From assembly GCF_003051005.1 (NCBI RefSeq), contig NZ_QAOW01000001.1, positions 558,001 through 622,000 of the forward strand: 64,000 nt of DNA, given 5' to 3'. Positions within the stretch are counted from its first letter, which is position 1, and each line of letters begins with the position of its first letter. This DNA is from Rhodococcus sp. OK519. Lineage in GTDB: Bacteria; Actinomycetota; Actinomycetes; Mycobacteriales; Mycobacteriaceae. Positions 1 through 6,842 of this stretch are shown here, in pieces. The notes beneath the pieces were generated by a model that was not told where the DNA came from, ran no database searches, and was given only the letters and a program-made list of their open reading frames with translations. The position numbers and the translations under genes are program-made.

Positions 1-846
1 GGCGATCACGGCGAGGGAGATCGCGCCGATCCGGGCGGGGGACAACCACTCTGCGCCGACTGCGGCCGACACCGCCGCCGCTGCTGCGGCGGCCAGGACC
101 GCAAGGCCGATGACGACCGACGTGAAGCGGCTGCGCGGCTTGCGTGGCACGTCCGCCGGCGGCTCCGGTGTGCGGGCGGGCTCGGGCAGGTCCCACGCGA
201 ACGGTGCGACGCCGAGTGGATCCCAGGCGGGGGGAGTGGGCTCCGTCCGTGCGTCGCCCGTGGCATCGAATTGCGGTGCGGGGGAGGATGGTTCGTACCG
301 GTCGGGCAGTCGGGTGTACGGGCTGTACGCAGGTGGCGGGTAGGCGCCGGCCTGTGCGGTCTGGAACGGCGTGACCGGGTAGTTCGGAACGGCCTGCGCG
401 ACGCTCGCCGGAAGAGCTGGAGGTACCGGCTGCCGCTGGTACAGCAGCCACAGCCCGCCGAGCATGAGGGCGAAGCTGAGCACCACGGAGCCGCCCATGC
501 CGAACCCGATGGGGCCGATAGTGCTGAGCGCGATCGCGAGCGCGACCACCAGCACCACGGTCTTGGTTCCGGACTGCGAGCTACGGCCGCGGCCGAGGAG
601 CGATTCGGCGGGCGATACCTGGTCGCCGGGCTTGCTGAGGAGCAGCCAACCGGCGATGTACAGGATGATGCCGGCGCCGCCGAAGATCGTGGACACGACG
701 AACGCGACCCGCACCAGGACGGGATCGACGCTGTAGCGCTGGCCGATGCCGGCCGCGACGCCGGCGATGTGCCCCTGCTGCGGCAGCCGGAGCGGACGGG
801 TGCGCCACAGGTCGTGAAGCTGGTCGGAGAAGCTCCCAGTGGTCAT
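1..846 (-). CDS. PspC-domain membrane protein (3' end outside window)
   Basis: An uninterrupted reading frame runs from ATG at 846 off the left edge, giving at least 282 residues. Residues about 15-70 form a PspC domain (GHIAGVAAGIGQRYSVDPVL followed by a hydrophobic helix ending in AGWLLL). Two further hydrophobic segments follow (around residues 95-135), then a Pro-rich linker and another membrane segment near the edge. PspC proteins sit in the membrane and take part in envelope-stress signalling. It is divergent from a kinase gene that carries its own PspC domain, so the two products plausibly act together. The product is incomplete here. Confidence 0.88.
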   Translation of the reverse strand, partial: MTTGSFSDQLHDLWRTRPLRLPQQGHIAGVAAGIGQRYSVDPVLVRVAFVVSTIFGGAGIILYIAGWLLLSKPGDQVSPAESLLGRGRSSQSGTKTVVLVVALAIALSTIGPIGFGMGGSVVLSFALMLGGLWLLYQRQPVPPALPASVAQAVPNYPVTPFQTAQAGAYPPPAYSPYTRLPDRYEPSSPAPQFDATGDARTEPTPPAWDPLGVAPFAWDLPEPARTPEPPADVPRKPRSRFTSVVIGLAVLAAAAAAAVSAAVGAEWLSPARIGAISLAVIA

Positions 847-959
847 GCATCCATCGTTGCGGTCGCGGCACTGTTCGCACATCGGGAACTACCCTGATCT
901 TTCCCTGAACCCGAGTCCCGGCCGGGCCCGGAGCCCCCGAATCTCAGGGTCGGCCCCTG

Positions 960-2321
960 ATGCCCGACGCGCGCGACCGTGCCAGGATCGAGACTGTGCA
1001 ACCTGTGGTCGACCCGAGCCCGGCCGTGAGCCCCGCGCCTGCGGTGGCTCCTGCCTCCGTGGACGAAGCTCTCCACCCGAAGCTGCAACGCCGGGTCGGG
1101 GGCCGCATCGTGGGGGGTGTCGCCGGCGGTATCGCCGATCATCTGGACGTCGACGTGTTCAAGGTGCGCATCGCGTTCACGCTGCTCGCGGCGCTGGCCG
1201 GTGCCGGCATCGTCACCTACGGGCTGCTCTGGATCTTCACTCCGCCCGGCACCGACACCGAGAGGCCGAGTGCCGCCGAGCGTCGGCGTGCCCTGGGCCT
1301 GGCGGTCATGGGGCTCGCGTTGAGCGCCGGTCTGGCCCTGATGATCAGCGGGACGGCGGCGTCGGTGATCACGCCGTTCGTCGTGGTGTCGGTGGGCGCC
1401 GCGCTGGTGTGGAGGGAGTTCGATACCGACGGCTCGCGGTCGGTGCTGGGGCTGCCTCGCCGGCCGACGGTACTCACGTGGGCGCGCGTCGTGGGCGGGG
1501 TGACGCTCATCGTGGCCGGTCTCGGCGTCGTGATCCTCGCGCAGGTCGACCTCGACGCGCTGCGGTCGTCGCTGCTGGCCGTCGTCGTCACGCTGATCGG
1601 TGCGGGCCTGCTGACGGTGCCGCTGTGGCTGCGGCTGTGGCGGGCGCTGGGGGAGGAACGAGCCGCCCGCATCCGCAACGACGAGCGCGAGGAGATCGCG
1701 TCGCACCTGCACGATTCGGTGCTGCAGACACTCGCGCTCATCCAGAAGCAGGCCGAGTCGCCGCAGGAGGTGACCCGGCTCGCGAGGGGGCAGGAACGCG
1801 AGTTGCGGCGGTGGCTGTTCGGTGGTGGAGAGACCGCGCACACCAGTCTGTCGGAGGCGCTGCAGACCATCGCGGGTGAGGTCGAGGATCACCACGGGGT
1901 GACGGTGCGGCCCGTGACGGTCGGCGACGTCGAACTCGAGACCGAGGGCGGTGACGGGACCGGGCTGTCGCGGGAGTGCTTCACGGCACTGCTCGGTGCG
2001 ACCCGGGAGTCGCTCGTCAACTCCGCCAAACACTCGGGGGTGTCGAGCATCGACCTGTACGCCGAGACCGAACGCGACCAGGTGAGCGTGTTCGTGCGGG
2101 ACCGCGGCGTCGGCTTCGATCCCGACTCTGTGCCCGAGGACCGGCAGGGTCTGGCCAAGTCGATTCGTGCGCGGGTCGAACGCCGGGGCGGCCGGGTGGA
2201 GGTCCGGTCCACGGTGGGCAAAGGCACCGAGGTGCGGATCCACATGCCGCGTCCGGTGTCGGGCGACGGTGACGACGGCCGTGCCGAGGACGCCGTGAGC
2301 GAGGCCGAACCCATGTCCTAG
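960..2321 (+). CDS. PspC-domain sensor histidine kinase (NarL/LuxR-type partner)
   Basis: The product is up to 453 residues. An N-terminal PspC domain (about 40-105, with VGGRIVGGVAGGIADHLDVD) is followed by several membrane helices (to about residue 225). A HisKA_3-type dimerisation/phosphoacceptor segment follows, ASHLHDSVLQTLALIQ, with the His at about 251, and then a C-terminal HATPase with N-box (NSAKHS) and G-box (RDRGVGFD). It should autophosphorylate and pass phosphate to the response regulator encoded 9 bases downstream. A GTG at 996 is a possible alternative start that would remove 12 residues. It is divergent from another PspC gene. Confidence 0.92.
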   Translation: MPDARDRARIETVQPVVDPSPAVSPAPAVAPASVDEALHPKLQRRVGGRIVGGVAGGIADHLDVDVFKVRIAFTLLAALAGAGIVTYGLLWIFTPPGTDTERPSAAERRRALGLAVMGLALSAGLALMISGTAASVITPFVVVSVGAALVWREFDTDGSRSVLGLPRRPTVLTWARVVGGVTLIVAGLGVVILAQVDLDALRSSLLAVVVTLIGAGLLTVPLWLRLWRALGEERAARIRNDEREEIASHLHDSVLQTLALIQKQAESPQEVTRLARGQERELRRWLFGGGETAHTSLSEALQTIAGEVEDHHGVTVRPVTVGDVELETEGGDGTGLSRECFTALLGATRESLVNSAKHSGVSSIDLYAETERDQVSVFVRDRGVGFDPDSVPEDRQGLAKSIRARVERRGGRVEVRSTVGKGTEVRIHMPRPVSGDGDDGRAEDAVSEAEPMS

Positions 2322-2330
2322 GGTGGGGCC

Positions 2331-3005
2331 GTGACGACCTCGGCATCGACCTCGCCCGCGCTCGACAAGTTCCGTGTCTTCCTCGTGGACGATCACGCGG
2401 TGTTCCGCGCCGGTGTGCGGGCCGAACTCGGCAGGGAGACCGACATGGAGGTCGTCGGGGAGGCCGGCGGCGTTGCCGAGGCGATCGCCGGTATCAACGC
2501 GCTGCGCCCGCAGGTGGTGCTGCTCGACGTGCACATGCCCGACGGTGGCGGTGTCGCGGTGCTGGGCGGAATCGAGTCCGGCCCGGTGTGCTTGGCGCTC
2601 AGCGTGTCCGATGCTGCGGAGGACGTCATCGCCGTGATCCGGGCAGGTGCACGCGGCTACGTCACGAAGACGATCTCGGGTGCGGAACTGGCCGACGGTG
2701 TTCGTCGGGTCGCCGGGGGCGACGCGGTGTTCAGTCCGCGTCTTGCGGGGTTCGTCCTGGACTCGTTCACGGGAAGGTCGAGCGCGCCCGAACCCCCGCT
2801 GGATCCGGAACTGGATTCGCTCACTCCGCGGGAACTCGAGGTGCTGCGTCTACTCGCCCGCGGCTACACCTACCGCGAGATCGCGGAGGAACTGGTGATC
2901 TCGGTGAAGACCGTCGAGACGCACGCGTCGAATGTGCTGCGAAAGACGCAGCAGTCCAACCGGAATGCGCTCACCCGCTGGGCGCACCGCCGCCGCATCG
3001 ACTGA
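2331..3005 (+). CDS. LuxR/NarL-family response regulator
   Basis: The product has 224 residues and a GTG start 9 bases after the kinase stop, so the two form a two-gene operon. The receiver domain covers about 14-130, with acidic pair DD20-21, phosphoacceptor Asp66 (VVLLDVHMPDG) and the conserved Lys in YVTKT. A GerE/LuxR helix-turn-helix lies at about 163-215 (LTPRELEVLRLLARGYTYRE...VKTVETHASNVLRK). It is a DNA-binding transcription factor activated by the adjacent PspC-kinase. Its targets are not visible, although the divergent PspC gene is an obvious candidate. Confidence 0.95.
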   Translation: MTTSASTSPALDKFRVFLVDDHAVFRAGVRAELGRETDMEVVGEAGGVAEAIAGINALRPQVVLLDVHMPDGGGVAVLGGIESGPVCLALSVSDAAEDVIAVIRAGARGYVTKTISGAELADGVRRVAGGDAVFSPRLAGFVLDSFTGRSSAPEPPLDPELDSLTPRELEVLRLLARGYTYREIAEELVISVKTVETHASNVLRKTQQSNRNALTRWAHRRRID

Positions 3006-3018
3006 CGGTCGGGGCGCG

Positions 3019-4257
3019 TCAGGCCAGCAGCGCGACGATGAGCACCACGACGAAGGCCAGCACGATGACGCCGAGCATGACGGCCATTGCCAGGGGTGCC
3101 GCCGCGACGATCCGACCGCGCAGATCCGTCGGGGCCTGCGGGCTGGTCAAACCTTCGGTCAACTGCCGCAGCCATGCCCGGCTCGTGGGCCGGGGAACCG
3201 ATGAGAGCGGTGTGTTCGACTGCACTGCAGGCAGTTCCGTGGCGGTCGTGACCCCGAGGCGTCGGCGCGGGAGGGGCGCGGGGGCGGAACGGTACGCCCA
3301 GTTCGGGATCGCGCCGCCGTCCGCCTTGATCGGCGCGCCGATCAGAGGCGCGGCGACGTCGGGTCCCATGTCGGCGTCGGAGCCCAGTGCGACGGTCGCG
3401 AGAGCGTCACGTGCCTGCGCCATCGTGGGGCGGCGGGCAGGGTCGGGTTCGAGCATGTGGAGGAGCGTGTCGGTGAGCGGCCCGCTGAGGCTCGGCCGGT
3501 AGATCTCGGCCTTCGCCACCCGGTGCAGCAGCGCGATCGGGTCGCTGTCGAGACCGAACGGAGGCTGCCCCTCGACCACGGTGTACAGCGTGGCGCCGAG
3601 GGAGAAGACGTCGCTGGCCTCGGTGGGGTCGTCGCCGCGGGCTACCTCGGGGGCGAAGTAGGCGGGCGTCCCGGTGATGACGCCGGGCTTGCCGCTGGGG
3701 GCGTCACCCTTCGCGCGCGCGATCCCGAAGTCGCTGATCTTGACGATGCCGAGTGCGTCGCCGCGATCGGCGACGAGGATGTTGCCGGGCTTGATGTCGC
3801 GGTGCAGGATGCCGGCGGCATGGGCATCGGTGAGCGCCGCGGCGATCTGCGCGCCGATCTGCGCCACCTGGAGCGGTGGCAGGGTGTCGACGAAACTCAT
3901 GGCCTCGGCGAGGCTGCGTGAGGGCAGGTACTCCATGACCAGCCAGGGCTCGTCGGACTCGACGGCCACGTCGTACATCGCGATCGCGTGCTCGTGGGAC
4001 AACTGCGCGGCATTCCGTCCCTCGCGTAGCGCTCGCTGCCGGACCTCGCGAGCCGCGGCGTCGTCCATGCCGGCGGTGGAGGTGACCTGTTTCACGGCGA
4101 CCTTGCGGTCGAGCAGGGTGTCGTGGGCGAGCCATACCGCGCCCATTCCGCCGCCGCCGAGTTTGGAACGCAGCCGGTACCTACCTGCCATCAGGTAGTC
4201 CGGTCCGACGACCGCCCGGCTTCGTCGGGGCTGTTCGGAGCGTTCCTGCTGAGTCAC
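3019..4257 (-). CDS. Tail-anchored eukaryotic-like serine/threonine protein kinase
   Basis: The product has 412 residues. The kinase domain (about 27-290) has the glycine loop GGGGMG, VAVK lysine, catalytic HRDIKPGN, DFG and APE (YFAPE) motifs, so all catalytic residues are present. A linker of about 80 residues rich in Pro and Ala leads to a single C-terminal membrane helix that ends at the last residue, leaving essentially no extracellular sensor domain. PASTA repeats are absent, unlike in PknB. It is convergent with the response-regulator gene. Substrates cannot be inferred from sequence. Confidence 0.93.
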   Translation of the reverse strand: MTQQERSEQPRRSRAVVGPDYLMAGRYRLRSKLGGGGMGAVWLAHDTLLDRKVAVKQVTSTAGMDDAAAREVRQRALREGRNAAQLSHEHAIAMYDVAVESDEPWLVMEYLPSRSLAEAMSFVDTLPPLQVAQIGAQIAAALTDAHAAGILHRDIKPGNILVADRGDALGIVKISDFGIARAKGDAPSGKPGVITGTPAYFAPEVARGDDPTEASDVFSLGATLYTVVEGQPPFGLDSDPIALLHRVAKAEIYRPSLSGPLTDTLLHMLEPDPARRPTMAQARDALATVALGSDADMGPDVAAPLIGAPIKADGGAIPNWAYRSAPAPLPRRRLGVTTATELPAVQSNTPLSSVPRPTSRAWLRQLTEGLTSPQAPTDLRGRIVAAAPLAMAVMLGVIVLAFVVVLIVALLA

Positions 4258-4328
4258 GTACTCGAGGTTAGTGGATCCGCGGGCCTTGTCTTGACGTCCT
4301 GGCGTGAGGGCGCTTTACTTGAAGGAAT

Positions 4329-4344
4329 TCGAAAACATGTTCGA
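4329..4344. promoter_or_regulatory. LexA (SOS) box upstream of imuA'-imuB
   Basis: TCGAAAACATGTTCGA matches the actinobacterial LexA consensus TCGAAC-N4-GTTCGA with one mismatch. It ends 77 bases before the imuA' start, in the only non-coding stretch upstream of the operon. A second, perfect copy precedes dnaE2 in this window. DNA-damage induction of the mutasome through LexA is established in mycobacteria. Confidence 0.9.
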
Positions 4345-4421
4345 ATATGAATCGAGTGCTCGCGTCTTCCCCGCGCGTGCCGAGAACCTGAAGAACCAGC
4401 GTGTGCACCCGGGGAGCATCC

Positions 4422-5201
4422 ATGACCGAACCAGCCCGACTGTCCGCGCCGCCACCGGACGAGTCCGCCCCGTTGGTGGGGCTGACGCGGCAGCAGCGCC
4501 TGGAGTATCTGCGCCGCCGGATCGCGGCGGTGCCGGCCCGTGGAGAGGTGTCGGACGGCCGCGGGCTGCTGGGCGAGGAGGGGGCGGACGGGATCCTGCC
4601 CGTGCCCGGGCCGTTGGCCGCGCTCCTGCCTCGAGGTGGGCTCACTCGTGGATCGGTGGTCTCGTTCTCCGGCGCGACGTCGCTGTTGCTGGGGCTGCTG
4701 GCCTCGGTGACATCGGACGGCGGGCATGCGGCCGTGATCGGGCACCCGCGACTCGGTCTGCTCGCGGCCACCGAGATGGGTGCCGAGTTGCGACGGATGG
4801 CGTTCGTTCCGAATCCGGGGCCGGATCCGGTGGAGGTCGCCGCGGTGCTGCTCGACGGCATGGACCTGGTGGTACTGGGGTTGGGTGGTGTCTCGGTGCC
4901 GCCGTCACGGGCGCGGGCCGTGGTGGCCCGGGCCCGGAGCAAGCAGTCCACGCTGGTCGTGACCGGCGGGGACTGGGGAGGCGCCGAGGTTCGATTGGAT
5001 GCGCGGGTGCGCGGCTACGACGGGGTCGGGTGCGGAGCCGACGCCGGGCACGGCAGATTGCGATCGGTCCGGTTGGCGGTGCGGGCCCAGGGCAGGTCGT
5101 TCCAGCCGCGGACCGCGTGCCTCGACGTGCGGTCTGCGCAGGGGCGTGTCGAGTGGGTGCCCGAGACGGTTGCGCTCGCGTCGGAAGCGGTCGCCCGGTG
5201 A
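4422..5201 (+). CDS. imuA': ImuA' mutasome accessory protein
   Basis: The product has 259 residues from ATG 4422, preceded by GGGGAG. An upstream in-frame GTG at 4401 has no good ribosome site. The protein is a small RecA/SulA-like fold (GPLAALLPRGGLTRGSVVSF, then hydrophobic strands and LVVLGLGG) without a canonical Walker A. ImuA' assembles with ImuB and the DnaE2 polymerase for error-prone translesion synthesis after DNA damage. The stop overlaps the imuB GTG start (GTGA), indicating translational coupling, and a LexA box lies upstream. Confidence 0.9.
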   Translation: MTEPARLSAPPPDESAPLVGLTRQQRLEYLRRRIAAVPARGEVSDGRGLLGEEGADGILPVPGPLAALLPRGGLTRGSVVSFSGATSLLLGLLASVTSDGGHAAVIGHPRLGLLAATEMGAELRRMAFVPNPGPDPVEVAAVLLDGMDLVVLGLGGVSVPPSRARAVVARARSKQSTLVVTGGDWGGAEVRLDARVRGYDGVGCGADAGHGRLRSVRLAVRAQGRSFQPRTACLDVRSAQGRVEWVPETVALASEAVAR

Positions 5202-6799
5202 GTTCGAGTGTGCCGAGTTCGAGTGTGCGGAGTTCGAGTGTGCCGAGTTCGCGTGTGCTGGCGGTGTGGTGCCCGGACTGGCCCGCTGTGGCAGCGGCCG
5301 CTGTCGCGGATCTGCCGGCCACCCGGCCGGTGGCGGTATTCCTGGCCAACAGGGTTGTCGCGTGTTCGGCACAGGCCCGGGCGGAAGGGGTGCGTCGTGG
5401 GCTGCGTCGCCGTGAGGCTCAGGCGAGATGTCCGGAACTTCATGTGGCGCAGTCGGACCCGGAGCGTGATGCCCGACTGTTCGAGTCCGTCGCGGCGGCC
5501 GTCGACGAGGCGGCCCCCGGTATCGAGGTGCTGCGCCCCGGGCTGCTGGTGCTGGCGGCGCGGGGCGCGATCCGCTACTTCGGCTCCGAGGAGGCCGCCG
5601 CCGAGCGACTCGTCGACGCGGTCGCGGCGGCGGGCGCCGAATGCCAGATCGGCATCGCCGACGAACTGTCCACCGCGGTGATCGCCGCACGGCACGCCGT
5701 GCTGGTGCCGGCCGAGGGTGGCGCCCGGTTCCTCGCGCCGCTGCCGATCGCCGAGATCGCGGCCGAGCCCAGTCTGTCGGCACCCGATCGCGCCGATCTG
5801 GTCGATCTGCTGCGCCGGCTCGGGCTGCGCACCGTCGGGGCCTTCGCCACGCTGTCCGCGGTGGATGTGGCCTCGCGGTTCGGCGCCGATGCCGTGCGTG
5901 CGCACCGGACCGCGCGCGCCGAGCCCGAGCGGCCGCCGTCGGCGCGGGTGCTGCCCCCGGATCTCGAGGTGGAACAGCAGTGCGATCCCCCGATCGACCG
6001 AGTCGACTCCGCAGCCTTCGCGGGGCGCGCGCTGGCCGAACGGTTGCACGTCAAGCTCGCGGCCGCGGCGGTGGCGTGTACGCGACTGCAGGTGTCGGCG
6101 AGCACGGGCAACGGTGAGCACCTGAGTCGGACGTGGCGGTGCGCCGAACCGTTGACCCCGGAGGGCACCGCAGACCGGGTCCGTTGGCAACTGGACGGTT
6201 GGCTCACCGGGCGCAGCGAGTCCCGTCCCACGGCCGGGATCACGGTACTGCGTCTGGAACCGGTGGAAGTGGTGGCTGCCGGCGCCCTGCAACTGGGATT
6301 GTGGGGCGGGGTCGGTGAGGAGGACGAGCGTGCGCGGCGGGCGCTGGTCCGGGTGCAGGGACTGCTCGGCGGCGAGTCGGTCCAGGTTGGCGTGCTCAGC
6401 GGCGGGCGTGGGCCGATGGATCGAATCACGTTGGTGCCGTTGGGTGACGAGTTGGTTCCCGCGGCCGATCCGTCGGCGCCGTGGCCCGGACGGCTGCCCG
6501 AACCGGCGCCGTCCACGGTGCTGCCGAACATTCCGACGGTGTCGCTCGAGGATCGTTCGGGCGGCCCGGTGGACGTGACCGATCGGGGCGAGTTCAGCGC
6601 CACACCCGCGCGGTTGCGCTGGGGGAGTCGAGACTGGGACGTGCAGGGCTGGGCGGGTCCGTGGTCGGTCGACGAGCGGTGGTGGGACGCCTCGGTGGGA
6701 CGGGCGGCGTCCCGCGCACAGGTGCTGCTCGCCGATTCGCGGGCGTTGCTTCTCGTCTGCGAGGGAGGAAGGTGGGGAGTGGAGGGCATCTACGAGTAG
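5198..6799 (+). CDS. imuB: ImuB, catalytically inactive Y-family polymerase homologue
   Basis: The product has 533 residues. The GTG start at 5198 overlaps the imuA' stop by four bases; longer extensions of this frame run through imuA' and are not real. The Y-family architecture is present, but the first acidic motif is replaced by AVWCPDWPAVA and the usual SIDE motif by APGIEVLRPG. This is as expected for ImuB, a scaffold that bridges the beta clamp and DnaE2 rather than a polymerase. The first 20 codons are made by a 15-base tandem repeat giving SSSVP-type repeats. It is the second gene of the LexA-controlled operon. Confidence 0.93.
   Translation: MSSSVPSSSVRSSSVPSSRVLAVWCPDWPAVAAAAVADLPATRPVAVFLANRVVACSAQARAEGVRRGLRRREAQARCPELHVAQSDPERDARLFESVAAAVDEAAPGIEVLRPGLLVLAARGAIRYFGSEEAAAERLVDAVAAAGAECQIGIADELSTAVIAARHAVLVPAEGGARFLAPLPIAEIAAEPSLSAPDRADLVDLLRRLGLRTVGAFATLSAVDVASRFGADAVRAHRTARAEPERPPSARVLPPDLEVEQQCDPPIDRVDSAAFAGRALAERLHVKLAAAAVACTRLQVSASTGNGEHLSRTWRCAEPLTPEGTADRVRWQLDGWLTGRSESRPTAGITVLRLEPVEVVAAGALQLGLWGGVGEEDERARRALVRVQGLLGGESVQVGVLSGGRGPMDRITLVPLGDELVPAADPSAPWPGRLPEPAPSTVLPNIPTVSLEDRSGGPVDVTDRGEFSATPARLRWGSRDWDVQGWAGPWSVDERWWDASVGRAASRAQVLLADSRALLLVCEGGRWGVEGIYE
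5200..5259 (+). repeat. 15-base tandem repeat at the imuB start
   Basis: There are four consecutive copies of a 15-base unit (GAGTTCGAGTGTGCC and close variants) at 5200-5214, 5215-5229, 5230-5244 and 5245-5259. The unit length is a multiple of three, so copy-number change would keep the imuB frame. It encodes a Ser/Val/Pro N-terminal tail not expected in the fold. Confidence 0.95.
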
Positions 6800-6818
6800 C
6801 CGCAACATCCTTTGCGCG

Positions 6819-6835
6819 ATACCCGTAGGGGGTAT
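6819..6835. promoter_or_regulatory. CsoR/CstR-type operator before copB
   Basis: ATACCCGTAGGGGGTAT is a near-palindrome of the ATACCC-n-GGGTAT type bound by DUF156 (CsoR-family) repressors. It lies just before the P-type ATPase start, and a -10-like TACGTT (6835-6840) overlaps its end. Similar sites at 23483, 25578 and 27928 precede genes of the sulfur block. Confidence 0.7.
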
Positions 6836-6842
6836 ACGTTCG

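Noticed and set aside
843-2534. Long minus-strand frame opposite the PspC-kinase and response regulator
   Set aside because: It is antisense to two clear genes, is Arg/His/Gly/Pro rich without any domain, and results from high third-position GC.
4304-5197. Extension of imuB across imuA'
   Set aside because: It runs through imuA' in another frame with no family similarity; GTG 5198 gives the expected ImuB start and coupling.
5200-5259. Possible CRISPR repeat
   Set aside because: Units are 15 bases with no spacers; it is a simple tandem repeat. No CRISPR array or cas gene was seen in the window.
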